Positions 1 through 8,460 are shown, numbered from the stretch's first letter. The stretch is DNA of 64,000 bases from Bradyrhizobium ontarionense (GCF_021088345.1 NZ_CP088156.1:248001-312000), one strand, 5' to 3'. Notes: a model not told the origin generated them from the sequence alone. Translations and numbers: made by a program.

Positions 1-474
1 GCACAAGCCCCCGGGCGGGACGCCTGCAACGTCGAGGTCGACATCACCGACCGCGATCCGCATGGCGCCAACGTCCGTGCCGCGCCCGGCGGCAGCATTG
101 TCACCGCGCTCAAGAACCCCGCCGGTGATGGCTGGATCGTCGTGCATCTGACCGCGCAGCAGGGTGACTGGTTCGAGATCGACCGGGCTGTTCTGATCGA
201 CCTCGACCAGGACAAGGAGCAGGGCAAGGAGAGTGTGATCTTCCAGGGCAGGGGCTTCGTGCACCGCGGCGTGGTCGGCGCCGGCGGCCTGCAGAATGGT
301 GCCGTCATCTATCGCGATCATGCCACCTCGAGCGCGAAGCTCGATGGGCATGCGAGCGGTGATCAGGCGGTCGAGCTGCTCGGCTGCTTCGGGGACTTCG
401 CGAAGGTCCGTGTGAAGGCGGGGATCGGCTGGACCCGGCAGCTCTGCACCAACATGGTGACGACCTGCTCCTGA
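1..474 (+). CDS. SH3-like domain protein, 5' end missing
   Basis: The frame is open from base 1, so the start lies upstream of the window; 157 residues are visible. The sequence runs through DVDITDRDP-like text, a motif NVRAAPGGS and then GWIVVHL, which is the pattern of bacterial SH3 (SH3_3-like) domains that begin with a reset of the type 'vNVRsgPs' and continue into a W-x-hydrophobic strand. Two later Cys (in LLGCFGDF and LCTNMVTTC) would fit an exported protein, but no signal peptide can be seen because the N-terminus is absent. The function is unknown; a periplasmic cell-wall-associated role is usual for this fold. It may also be read as a hypothetical protein. Confidence 0.6.
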   Translation, partial: AQAPGRDACNVEVDITDRDPHGANVRAAPGGSIVTALKNPAGDGWIVVHLTAQQGDWFEIDRAVLIDLDQDKEQGKESVIFQGRGFVHRGVVGAGGLQNGAVIYRDHATSSAKLDGHASGDQAVELLGCFGDFAKVRVKAGIGWTRQLCTNMVTTCS

Positions 475-561
475 GCGGCCCGCTTTCCGATCAGCGCGCG
501 CGGAACGCGGTGCCGCTCTTGGCATGCGAGGCCGGTCAGCAGGGCGCCGCGTCGGCGACGT

Positions 562-720
562 TCACGCGGCGCGGGGGTGATGGTGCGACAGTCGCTCCGC
601 CTCATGCCGGCACGCGGCCGCGAACTGTCGCAGCCGCTCGATCGTCAGCATGTCGCCGATGCTCCGCTCGAGCCGCTCGGCCCGCTCAATCTGGTCTTCG
701 AGATCCTGCAGCCTGGTCAT
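562..720 (-). CDS. Small 52-aa charged protein, function unknown
   Basis: This short reading frame begins MTRLQDLEDQIERAERLE and ends HHHPRAA. A strong ribosome binding site (AGGAGG, about 7 bases before the ATG) decides the start at 720; the longer frame reaching to 1368 on the same strand is only the shadow of the sulfotransferase gene. The protein is helical and charged with heptad-like spacing, so a short coiled coil is plausible. It resembles the many 50-60 aa helical proteins annotated as hypothetical in rhizobia. No function is proposed. It sits alone, divergent from the sulfotransferase downstream. Confidence 0.55.
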   Translation of the reverse strand: MTRLQDLEDQIERAERLERSIGDMLTIERLRQFAAACRHEAERLSHHHPRAA

Positions 721-909
721 GTCCCGCCTCCTGACACGGACAAGTTGATGCAAATTGTATCGTTCCCGCAGGGTGAGGATCGTGGTGAATGGCGGGTTAA
801 TCCGTGACCGGGCGCACACCGGCGGCGGCGGCGTGGCGCGCGGGGGGTGGTCGCGTTTGAGCGACCTGACACGCGAGCTTTGTTGTGATCGAACATCCCG
901 TTCGCTAGC

Positions 910-2241
910 ATGTGCGAGCGAGCCCAAATCCACGGAAGCATGCCTATGCGTCGCGGGACAGCCGATCCCGACGAAACGATCGTCGTCGCTCCCGAGCAGC
1001 GCTCGCCCAAGGCGGCACAGCTGCTCACCATGCTGCTGTCGCTGGACCGCGAGCTCGGCGCGAGGGGCGTGTTGGACGTCGATCAGTTCCTGGACCTCGC
1101 GCAAAGCCGCGTCGGTCCGGTGTCGCTGGGCGCGCGCGCCGATCTTCATCTTGAAGGGATCAGGCGGCTGGCGGACTCGATCGGGCGAGACCCCTATTAT
1201 GATGACCTCGGCAGGTACATGGCCAGCCACTACATCTACGGCTGGATCGAAAGATACGTCCAGTTCGAGCAGGATCTGGCCGACTTCCCGGACATCGTCG
1301 ATGTCCCCGTTGCAAAACCGCTGTTTCTCATCGGTTTCGGCCGAACGGGCAGCACGTTCCTGCATCATCTGCTTGCCCTCGATCCGCGGGCGCGCGCCCC
1401 GCTGCTATGGGAGTTGCAGGAGCCATCGCCGCCGCCTCGGCCAGAGACCTACGCGACGGACCCGCGGATCGGCCGGGTGCGTTCGCAGTCCGATTTCCGC
1501 TCGGCGGTGATGCCGGATCTGCACAAGATCCATGAGTTCGCCGTGCAGGCACCCGAGGAGTGCCAGCACATGATGTGGCATGGCCCACAGCACAGCATCC
1601 TTGGGCTCAGGTCGCCGGACTATTGGCAATGGTTTCGTAATCTGAGCCCGTCTCAGCTTCACGAGCTCTATGCAGGCTACAAGCGTCAAGTCCAGCACCT
1701 GCAGCTGTTTCATCGCGGCGGGCATTGGGTCAGCAAGTCCCTGGCCCATGCCCACTTTCTTCCGGTGCTGTCCAACGTCTTTCCCGATGCGCGGATCGTT
1801 CGGCTGCACCGCGATCCCTGCCAGATCATTCCGGCCCTCGCCAGCCTGATCGCGCATCTGCAGATCCCCTATACGGCGCGCAGCGACTTCCATGACCTCG
1901 GTCGACGGATGCTGGACCTGTTCGAACAGTCCATGGACAGGATGATGCAAGCGGACAAGGAGGTGAGTTCGGACTGTTTGGTCGACGTCCTGTTTGACGA
2001 TTTGACCAGGGATCCGATCGGAACCGTCCGCGCGATCTATGCAAAGTTCGGCTACGACGACACGGCCGAGTTCGAGACCCTCATGCGGCGGCACTTGAAG
2101 ACGGAGTCCGTCAGCCGCCGGTTCAAGCACGTCTACACGCTCGAGCAGTTCGGATTGTCCCGTGCCCAGGTCATGGCCCGGTCGGAAGCCTACCTGTCGT
2201 GGCTGGAACGACGCACGGGCGCGAGGCTGTGCCGGCCCTGA
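910..2241 (+). CDS. Sulfotransferase family protein
   Basis: The 443-residue protein carries a PAPS-binding 5'-phosphosulfate loop, LIGFGRTGSTFLHHLL, at about residue 140, and a 3'-phosphate-binding stretch, RIVRLHRDP, near residue 300. This is the organisation of the Sulfotransf_3 family, which transfers sulfate from PAPS to hydroxyl groups of small molecules or glycans. The N-terminal 120 residues are helical and match the extension common in this family. Two in-frame ATGs at 940 and 946 follow a GGAAG and could be the true start, shortening the protein by 10 to 12 residues. The acceptor substrate cannot be inferred from position: the neighbours are unrelated. It lies outside the biosynthetic loci. 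Confidence 0.82.
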   Translation: MCERAQIHGSMPMRRGTADPDETIVVAPEQRSPKAAQLLTMLLSLDRELGARGVLDVDQFLDLAQSRVGPVSLGARADLHLEGIRRLADSIGRDPYYDDLGRYMASHYIYGWIERYVQFEQDLADFPDIVDVPVAKPLFLIGFGRTGSTFLHHLLALDPRARAPLLWELQEPSPPPRPETYATDPRIGRVRSQSDFRSAVMPDLHKIHEFAVQAPEECQHMMWHGPQHSILGLRSPDYWQWFRNLSPSQLHELYAGYKRQVQHLQLFHRGGHWVSKSLAHAHFLPVLSNVFPDARIVRLHRDPCQIIPALASLIAHLQIPYTARSDFHDLGRRMLDLFEQSMDRMMQADKEVSSDCLVDVLFDDLTRDPIGTVRAIYAKFGYDDTAEFETLMRRHLKTESVSRRFKHVYTLEQFGLSRAQVMARSEAYLSWLERRTGARLCRP

Positions 2242-2362
2242 TCACCGCGCCCTCCGCGGGAAGGAAAGATGGCTTCGCGGCCCACGGCGCTTTCCAGCCA
2301 TTCGATGCGGCGCGCGGAATGCGGCCGTGCCTTTGGATGTCGAGTGAGCCGAAAACCGGCGC

Positions 2363-2436
2363 TGGCTGGGGAACCTGGATTCGAACCAAGACAAACAGAG
2401 TCAGAGTCTGTTGTGCTACCGTTACACCATTCCCCA
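2363..2436 (-). tRNA. tRNA-Gln (anticodon CUG)
   Basis: On the minus strand a complete cloverleaf can be drawn: acceptor TGGGGAA paired with TTCCCCA, D arm with GGTAGC, anticodon stem ACAGA/TCTGT with loop CTCTGAC giving anticodon CTG, and a T arm with GGTTCGAATCC. The terminal G-CCA is encoded. The mature ends are therefore 2436 (5') and 2363 (3'). This is an intact tRNA and shows no sign of disruption. Confidence 0.95.
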
Positions 2437-2845
2437 CCGGAATGCCGTGCAGTTTCAACCAATTGCCGAACTGTCTGGCACCGTTCTGCGAGCCGGTCCG
2501 CGCAAAGCGCGGCTGCGGCGGCGACGCGTCCTTCTACCCGCATGTCTCAGGCTTTGGCAAGCCGCTGGATGACGGATTTCCAACGTGGTCTGGCGGTGCG
2601 TGGGCCGCGCTGTCGACCCGGATCGGGCCGGGGTAGCCGGATTTGGCTGCCAAGTCGGGGCGGTCTGCTGCGGCGCATGGAATCATCGGGAAAACTGCGC
2701 CTTGCGCCGGCGTCATCGTCCGCCCTGACCGCCGGGCTTTGACTGCAGGTCCGGACAGGGCGCAGCGCGCCGCCACCCCGGCCGCAGGGGCGTCTGACAG
2801 CGCAGCCCACCACCGCGGCCCGCGAACCGGTTGGACGAAAACCTC
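2437..2845. other. Gene-free stretch upstream of tRNA-Gln
   Basis: About 400 bases between the tRNA 5' end and the convergent end of the TetR gene. It must contain the tRNA promoter on the minus strand, but no convincing -35/-10 pair stands out. Reading frames through it have no family resemblance and shadow-like composition. I see nothing else in it. Confidence 0.4.
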
Positions 2846-3568
2846 CTATCGCGGGCCTCGGCCGGCCTGAGGCTTCCGCGGCGGCCGAGGGGGCGCGGTG
2901 TCCCGGCGGGCGCGCAGCAGCAGAAACAGGCATTCGCCGAGCCGGTCCGAGATCTCGTCATCGTCGATCGACAGCGGACCGGGATCGTTGAGGATCGCGT
3001 TCACCAGCGTCCCGAGCACGACCTGAAAGCCGAAGGCGATGGTCCGTCTCTCGTCCGCCGCTCCGGCCCGCATGCGCGGCGCCGCCGTGCCGCACATGAC
3101 GGGCAACAGGACCACCGCCGCGCGCTCCGACAGCGCCTGCGCCAGGTCCTTGAAGCCGGTCCAGTCGTGCGGTCCGCGCTCGCTACGCACAAGGGCGGCA
3201 CGCAGCACACCCTTGTGCCGGCGCATCCAGAGGACGATGCCGCGGACGAGCAGGCGGCATTGCGCGTCAAGGCCGCCGCTCGTGACGGGGTTGACCGGCG
3301 GCAGCCGCAGCAGCTGCTCCCGCCCATCTTGCAGTGTGAGCGCGAGCAGGGCGTTGAAGTACGCCTCCTTGCTGTCGAACCGGCTGTAGAAGGCGCCGAC
3401 CGTCGCCCCGATATGCGCGCAGAGCTCGCTGATCGACAGCTCCGCGAGGCTGCGCGTGCACAACAGCTCCGCACCCGCCTCGAGCAGGGCAAGCGTCATT
3501 TCCCGGCTGCGCCGCTGCCGCGACGGCGTGACGCCGGGCAGGTCGAGCTGCGCGGTCGGCTGGGGCAT
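2846..3568 (-). CDS. TetR/AcrR family transcriptional regulator
   Basis: A 240-residue protein starting MPQPTAQLDLPG. The N-terminal helix-turn-helix is clear: MTLALLEAGAELL, then LSISELCAHIGATVGAFYSRF (residues about 33-72), followed by the DSKEAYFNALL segment that marks the end of the TetR DNA-binding domain. The C-terminal ligand domain is not classifiable by eye. The start at 3568 is chosen because GGAG precedes it at a suitable distance and because upstream in-frame residues are encoded by the AT-rich operator. The gene is divergent from the arylsulfatase at 3730 and the palindrome between them (3593-3617) is the likely shared operator, so autoregulation and control of the sulfatase are expected. 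Effector unknown. Confidence 0.88.
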   Translation of the reverse strand: MPQPTAQLDLPGVTPSRQRRSREMTLALLEAGAELLCTRSLAELSISELCAHIGATVGAFYSRFDSKEAYFNALLALTLQDGREQLLRLPPVNPVTSGGLDAQCRLLVRGIVLWMRRHKGVLRAALVRSERGPHDWTGFKDLAQALSERAAVVLLPVMCGTAAPRMRAGAADERRTIAFGFQVVLGTLVNAILNDPGPLSIDDDEISDRLGECLFLLLRARRDTAPPRPPRKPQAGRGPR

Positions 3569-3592
3569 TCCCGCTCTCTCCGGTCTGGAACA

Positions 3593-3617
3593 AGAATAAT
3601 AATTATGATTATTATCT
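3593..3617. promoter_or_regulatory. AT-rich palindromic operator between tetR and arylsulfatase
   Basis: A 25-bp stretch made almost only of A and T inside a GC-rich region. Its two halves (AGAATAATAAT and, in reverse complement, AGATAATAATC) match at all but two positions, so it is an inverted repeat with the size expected for a TetR dimer site. It lies 25 bp upstream of the tetR start and about 110 bp before the sulfatase start. Binding by the adjacent regulator is inference. Confidence 0.6.
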
Positions 3618-3729
3618 GAGGCAAGCGCCGTTGTGCCGCTTGGCATGGGCATCGCGGACGGATGCAAATCAAAAAAAGCTCACGACGGTGAAGCTGCGGC
3701 CGATCCGGGAGCGACAGGGAGGACGAGCC

Positions 3730-6009
3730 ATGAGCAAACCCGCATTCGGCGGCACGATCGGCAGGACCATCGCAGGCTCCAAACCGTGGTGGCCGACGCC
3801 GCAGCAGCCGCCGAAAGCGGCGCCGAACATCCTGGTGGTGCTGTTCGACGATGTCGGCTTCTCCGATTTCGGCTGCTACGGCTCGCCGATCCGCACCCCC
3901 GCGATCGATGCGCTGGCGGCGCAGGGCCTGCGCTATTCCGGCTTCCACACCACGGCGATGTGCTCGACGACGCGGGCGGCGCTGCTGACCGGACGCAACC
4001 ATCATTCCGTCGGCGTCGGATGTCTCGCCAATTTCGACAGCGGGTATCCCGGCTATCGCGGCAAGATCGCGCGCGAGGCGGGGACGCTGGCCGAGATGTT
4101 GCGCACTCATGCCTATCGCAACTACATGGTCGGCAAGTGGCACGTGACGCCGCTGACAGAGAGCGGCGCGACGGGGCCGTTCGACGGCTGGCCGCTCGGC
4201 CGCGGCTTCGACCGCTTCTACGGCTTCCTGGACGCCGAGACCGATCAATATGCGCCGGAGCTCGTGCTCGACAACACGCACATCACGCCGCCCGGAAGCT
4301 TCGCCGATGGCTATCACCTGACGGCCGACCTGGTCGATCAGGCCATCCGCTTCATCGCCGACCACACCGCCGATCGCCCGGAATTGCCGTGGCTGACGTG
4401 GCTCGCGCTCGGCGCCTGCCACGCGCCGCACCAGGCGCCGCGCGACATCATCACGCGCTACGATTCCGTCTTCGCCCATGGCTGGGACGTCGAGCGCGAC
4501 CAGCGCCTGGCGCGGCAGAAGGCGATGGGCCTGGTACCGGAGAATACACGCCTGCCGCCGCGCAACGACGGCGTAAAGGCCTGGGAGGCGCATTCCGACG
4601 ACGAGCGGCGCGTCTTCACCCGGCTGCAATCGGCCTTCGCCGGCATGCTCGATCACGCCGACCAGCATCTGGCGCGGCTGATCGCGTTCCTGGAGAAGAC
4701 CGGCCAGCGCGACGACACGCTTGTTATCGTGATGTCCGACAATGGCGCCAGCCAGGAGGGCGGGCCGCTCGGCTTCGTCAACGCCATGGGGCCGTTTAAT
4801 TTCAAGCCCGAGCCGATCACCGAGAAGCTCGCGCGCATCGACGACATCGGCGGGCCGGATACGCATTCCAATTTCCCGCATGGCTGGGCCATGACGTCCA
4901 ACACGCCGCTCAAGCGCTACAAGCAGAACACCCATGGTGGCGGCATCCGCGATCCCTTCGTGCTGTCATGGCCGCAGCGGATCGCTGCACGCGGGGAGCT
5001 GCGCCACCAGTTCGTCCATGCCTGCGACTTGGTGCCGACGCTGCTGGAGCTGATCGGCATCGACGCGCCGGCCACGATCGCCGGCGTGCCTCAGATGCCG
5101 CTGGAAGGCGTGAGCTTCGCCGCTTCGATCGCCGATGCTGCCGCGCCGTCGAAGCCGGCGCCACAATATTTCGAGATGTTCGGCCATCGCGGCCTCTGGC
5201 ACGACGGCTGGAAGGCGGTGGCGTTTCACCCCTCGGGCACGCCGTTCGACAACGACAGATGGGAGCTGTTCCACCTCGCCAAGGACTTCTCCGAGACGCA
5301 CGATCTCGCCGCGGAGCAGCCGGAACGCCTCGCGGCGCTGGTGAGGCTGTGGTGGGAGCAGGCGGAGGCGCATCAGGTGCTGCCGCTCGACGACCGCTTC
5401 GGCCCGCGCTTCGCGGAGAACGCCGCGCGCTTCCACGGCGCGCGCACGCGTTTCGTGTTCCACGCCGGCATGGGTCATGTTCCGACCGACGTCGCGCCCG
5501 ACGTGCGCAGCCGCGACTACCTGATCGAGGCCCATATCGAGATCGGCGAGGACGGCGCGTCAGGCGTGCTCATCGCCCATGGCGATGCGACCTCCGGCTA
5601 CAGCCTCTATGTCAAGGACGGCCACCTCGTGCACGATCTCAACATCGGCGGCCGCCACGAGATTATCAGCTCGACCCGCCGGGTTCCGGCGGGATCACAT
5701 CGCCTGGGTCTGCGCGTCGAGCGTCTCAGGCGCGAGAGCGAGCCGGCCAAGGGCGCGCGCACCGGCATCAGCCAGTACACGCTGCTGATCGACGGCGAGG
5801 AGGTGGGCGCGCTGACGACGCAGCTCGCCTTCCACACGCTGATCTCGTGGTCGGGGCTCGACATCGGCCATGACCGCGGCAGTCCGGTGTCGGACTACAC
5901 CGCGCCGTTCGCGTTCACTGGACGGCTCTCGCACGTGATCGTGACGATGCAGGACGAGCAGAGCCTGGACGGCGAGAGCGTCGGCAATGCCGAGATGGCC
6001 CGGCAGTGA
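3730..6009 (+). CDS. Arylsulfatase (formylglycine-type sulfatase)
   Basis: The 759-residue protein starts MSKPAFGG after a GGGAGG site; the 33 in-frame residues upstream are rejected. The metal-binding start of the alkaline-phosphatase fold is LVVLFDDVGFSDFGCYG (Asp40-Asp41), and the active-site signature is C78-S-T-T-R82 followed by AALLTGRNHH. GKWH near residue 137 and MSDNGASQEGG near 336 supply further catalytic and metal ligands. Family members hydrolyse sulfate esters in scavenging of sulfur from aromatics or glycans. The third position of the CxPxR/CxAxR signature is Thr, which is unusual for formylglycine conversion. No signal peptide is seen, so the enzyme is probably cytoplasmic. 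It is divergent from a TetR regulator that presumably controls it. Confidence 0.92.
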   Translation: MSKPAFGGTIGRTIAGSKPWWPTPQQPPKAAPNILVVLFDDVGFSDFGCYGSPIRTPAIDALAAQGLRYSGFHTTAMCSTTRAALLTGRNHHSVGVGCLANFDSGYPGYRGKIAREAGTLAEMLRTHAYRNYMVGKWHVTPLTESGATGPFDGWPLGRGFDRFYGFLDAETDQYAPELVLDNTHITPPGSFADGYHLTADLVDQAIRFIADHTADRPELPWLTWLALGACHAPHQAPRDIITRYDSVFAHGWDVERDQRLARQKAMGLVPENTRLPPRNDGVKAWEAHSDDERRVFTRLQSAFAGMLDHADQHLARLIAFLEKTGQRDDTLVIVMSDNGASQEGGPLGFVNAMGPFNFKPEPITEKLARIDDIGGPDTHSNFPHGWAMTSNTPLKRYKQNTHGGGIRDPFVLSWPQRIAARGELRHQFVHACDLVPTLLELIGIDAPATIAGVPQMPLEGVSFAASIADAAAPSKPAPQYFEMFGHRGLWHDGWKAVAFHPSGTPFDNDRWELFHLAKDFSETHDLAAEQPERLAALVRLWWEQAEAHQVLPLDDRFGPRFAENAARFHGARTRFVFHAGMGHVPTDVAPDVRSRDYLIEAHIEIGEDGASGVLIAHGDATSGYSLYVKDGHLVHDLNIGGRHEIISSTRRVPAGSHRLGLRVERLRRESEPAKGARTGISQYTLLIDGEEVGALTTQLAFHTLISWSGLDIGHDRGSPVSDYTAPFAFTGRLSHVIVTMQDEQSLDGESVGNAEMARQ

Positions 6010-6025
6010 CAGGGGATGAAGGGCG

Positions 6026-6074
6026 GCGGATTTTGATTCCGCCATTCGGAGGTTCGATCCCTCCCGCCCCAGCC
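6026..6074 (+). other. 3' fragment of tRNA-Gln (UUG), probable integration scar
   Basis: Bases 6026-6042 form an anticodon arm, stem GCGGA/TCCGC with loop TTTTGAT (anticodon TTG). They are followed by a variable loop, a T arm with stem GGAGG/CCTCC and loop TTCGATC, and the 3' acceptor strand CGCCCCA plus G and CC. The D arm and the 5' acceptor strand are missing: the sulfatase stop codon lies only 16 bases upstream. A 3' half tRNA is the usual direct repeat left by tyrosine-recombinase integration. The final A of CCA is not conserved, which marks where identity ends. No integrase gene is in the window. Confidence 0.75.
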
Positions 6075-6317
6075 GGTCTATTCCTATGATGTCGTTGAAT
6101 AAAGTCGCATGCTTCCGTCATGCTTTCGGTCGCATTTGGAAATTCGGCATCCCCCTTATTTGGAAATTCTGTGCTGGTTTCGTTTTCCGCCGGAGAGCGG
6201 CGGACCGAGGCAGCGCAGATCAGCCAGCGCGCAGTTGCGTGGGCGGCATCAAGCTGGACGCCTAGGGTGTCACTGCGGGATAATGGTGGGCTGTCGGCTA
6301 GTCTAGGTTTGCGGAGC

Positions 6318-7190
6318 CTATTGCTGGTGCGGTGCTCGAGGAACGCCACCCCGCGTCGATCTAATCAGGTTTTTAGGTTGAGCAATCCAGGACTTCCGAT
6401 CACCCGTCTTATAGTCCCATAGGTCAGACCAGTCCACGACGCTTTGATCAAGCCAATCGATCTCCTTGCAATCAAAGGCGAAATGATCAAGCAGCATCTC
6501 TATGAGAGAGCCGTTTGCCCAAGCCATGAGCCCGCTTTCCCGGATCGTCGCGCCGTTCGCTTGTGCGTCTTCGTATAGGAATACAAGTTTTCCGGTCTTG
6601 TAGATCCGCGGATTTCGTAATTCGCTAACGAGGCGCATGAGCCGGAGCGGTATCGAGTCGACAGTGGCTTTTCCTTGTTGCAAGACAGCAACGATAGAAT
6701 TGACCCGAATGTTGCGCCAGCGTTCGAGGACGTTCAAAGCCTCTCTTGCGACCCAACAGTCAAGTATGAAAAACTCGGGTTGTATTCGCCGGACCTCGCG
6801 TAACACTTCGACCTGTTCGATCAGGTGGCTGAAGATGCCGAAGCACAGGATGGTGTCGAACGCATGTGCGGGTGTGTTGCTGAGAAAGGTGACGAGATCG
6901 CTCTCGATGAATTCGTAGCGTCCGTCGAATTCGGGGAATGTGCGTAGATTGCCGTATGCACTCGCGACGTGCGCTTCTCGAGCCTCAACGCCGACAACCG
7001 ATTTGGCTCCGCACTGCAGCGCCGCGTAAGCAAAGCGACCATCGTGACTTGCAAGATCGAGTATTCGCTTGCCTCTTACGGCGTCAGGAGCTCTCGCGAT
7101 GAGGACCTCAGCCCGCCAATTCAGACGATTGACGTGCGCAAGGACATTGCTGGACCGGAGGAAGCAAGAATTGCTAAAATCGACATTCAT
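6318..7190 (-). CDS. Class I SAM-dependent methyltransferase
   Basis: The 290-residue protein starts MNVDFSNSCFLR after GGGA; 25 upstream in-frame residues are set aside. SAM motif I is ILDLASHDGRF (about residues 44-54) with GVEA as the acidic end of strand 2, and FDTILCFGIFSH as motif IV-like text. The fold is therefore a Rossmann methyltransferase of the Methyltransf_23/11 type, seen acting on small molecules. It is the last gene of a minus-strand pair with the dioxygenase at 7268-8134 (77-bp gap) and probably shares its promoter. Its place next to an NRPS suggests O- or N-methylation of the locus 1 product, which is inference. Its base composition is lower in GC than the first 6 kb. Confidence 0.8.
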   Translation of the reverse strand: MNVDFSNSCFLRSSNVLAHVNRLNWRAEVLIARAPDAVRGKRILDLASHDGRFAYAALQCGAKSVVGVEAREAHVASAYGNLRTFPEFDGRYEFIESDLVTFLSNTPAHAFDTILCFGIFSHLIEQVEVLREVRRIQPEFFILDCWVAREALNVLERWRNIRVNSIVAVLQQGKATVDSIPLRLMRLVSELRNPRIYKTGKLVFLYEDAQANGATIRESGLMAWANGSLIEMLLDHFAFDCKEIDWLDQSVVDWSDLWDYKTGDRKSWIAQPKNLIRSTRGGVPRAPHQQ

Positions 7191-7267
7191 TGACGTTTCC
7201 CGAAAAGGGTCCTGCGCATGCGAACGTCCCTCGCCGACGTGGGCGCCCCTCGTCGTTCGGACCAAGC

Positions 7268-8134
7268 CTAATGCTGCATCGAAAGTGAGGGCGATCCAAC
7301 CGGAACGTCTCCCTTGATGCAGACCCGATAGGCGAGCCGTCGGCCGGTGCCGTAGTCATCGATGGCGGCGTGCATGGTGCACCGGTTGTCCCAAAAGCCA
7401 ACGTCGTTCCTTGACCAGTGACGTCGGACCGTGAATTCCGGTCTTTGCATCTGCTCAAAGAGGTAGTTGAGGAGCAAGGCACTCTCGCGCGAATGGAGAC
7501 CCACAATATGGGACGTGAAGAGCGGATTGATGAACAAGCATTGCTCACCAGTCTCTGGATGGACTCTCACGACCGGATGCTCGCATCGGGACACCTTTGA
7601 AAGATCTACATCGGTCCTGTGACGGTGGTGAACTCCGGTCCGTTCGATGTATTCCTCGCTAAACAGGTCATGAACCGCGGTCTTTGTTGCCAGGAATTGC
7701 TTCAGCGGATCTGAAAGCGAATTGAAGGCTGAAGCGGTGTCGCACCACATTGTGTCGCCGCCCCGATCGGGTACCTCGGCAATGCGGATGATTCCTGCCA
7801 TTGGAGGGGTGCGGGACACCGTTGCGTCCGTGTGCCATACCGAAGCGCGTCCGGCCGGAGCGGCGCCATCGAAGACGATGACCTCGGGCCGATCTTTCAT
7901 TCGCGTGGCGAAGGATGGGTAGTCTGTTTCCAGAGAGCCAAACCGCATGCCAAAGGCGATCTGATCGTCTTCGGTGAAAGAGCACTGGTCCGGAAAGAAT
8001 AGCACCTTGTAACGCAACAGGGCCGCCTGAATGGCAGAAATCGTCTCCTTCGAAATATCGCGCGACAGCCGTACTTTGGAAACTTCGGCTCCGATCGTTC
8101 CGCTCAACGGCCTGACTAGAAGATCTGTCGTCAT
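7268..8134 (-). CDS. TauD/TfdA-family Fe(II)/2-oxoglutarate dioxygenase
   Basis: The 288-residue protein starts MTTDLLVRPLSG after GGAG. The facial triad is visible: WHTD (His101, Asp103) and the distal His255 in TMHAAIDD, followed by RRLAYRV whose Arg binds the 2-oxoglutarate carboxylate. Length and motifs match TauD. In NRPS loci members of this family beta-hydroxylate amino acids such as Asp, Asn, Arg or His, free or carrier-bound; taurine desulfonation is an alternative but there is no ssu/tau transporter nearby. The gene is divergent from the NRPS at 8461 across a repeat-rich leader. Hydroxylation of the NRPS building block is the most economical role, but the substrate is not known. Confidence 0.85.
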   Translation of the reverse strand: MTTDLLVRPLSGTIGAEVSKVRLSRDISKETISAIQAALLRYKVLFFPDQCSFTEDDQIAFGMRFGSLETDYPSFATRMKDRPEVIVFDGAAPAGRASVWHTDATVSRTPPMAGIIRIAEVPDRGGDTMWCDTASAFNSLSDPLKQFLATKTAVHDLFSEEYIERTGVHHRHRTDVDLSKVSRCEHPVVRVHPETGEQCLFINPLFTSHIVGLHSRESALLLNYLFEQMQRPEFTVRRHWSRNDVGFWDNRCTMHAAIDDYGTGRRLAYRVCIKGDVPVGSPSLSMQH

Positions 8135-8460
8135 GTTGGGATCTCCGGCCTCACTAGAGAGCTCAAGGTAGGATTCCCGAGGAAGCCTAGTCCGACTTCG
8201 CAACCTGGTAACCCCGTCGTTTTTGACACTGCCAGGACGAATCTGCGGCCGTCGCTGACGACGTTGGGTCTTGCCCCCCGTCGAAACCGACGGGGTTACC
8301 GGGGTATTCCGGGGGCGTAGAGTCGCGTCCGGTACGCGCTTCGTGACGGATCGTTGCGACGGAGTATGACGCCTTACGCAATGTCTCGAGCGCAATGTCT
8401 CGAGGGCAATGTCTCGAGGCATAGGCGCGACCGTTGGGCGGTGTGGAGGCAACATCGATC
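8135..8460. promoter_or_regulatory. Divergent promoter region with structured repeats
   Basis: This 326-bp gap separates the dioxygenase/methyltransferase pair from the NRPS gene. It holds a perfect 13-bp inverted repeat (8207-8219 with 8288-8300) whose right arm also forms a local hairpin with 8276-8283, so the two structures exclude each other. It also holds three tandem copies of a 14-bp unit at 8378-8418. The NRPS ribosome binding site GGAGG is at 8445-8449. No clear sigma-70 promoter could be read by eye. Confidence 0.5.
8378..8418. repeat. Three tandem copies of a 14-bp unit
   Basis: GCAATGTCTCGAG occurs at 8378-8390, 8392-8404 and 8406-8418, each separated by one base, giving a strict 14-bp period. 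Each copy ends in the palindrome CTCGAG. The array lies 43-83 bp before the NRPS start, in the 5' leader or promoter. It could be a regulator binding array or a slippage product. Confidence 0.7.

Noticed and set aside
721..1368. Long minus-strand frame continuing upstream of the 52-aa gene
   Set aside because: It is antisense to the sulfotransferase, has shadow composition, and a strong ribosome binding site places the real start at 720.
1405..2130. 241-codon minus-strand frame
   Set aside because: Exactly antisense to the sulfotransferase gene; no family resemblance.
3619..4935. Long minus-strand frame over the sulfatase
   Set aside because: Antisense shadow of a high-GC gene; Arg/Gly/Ala-rich text without motifs; it also crosses the operator.
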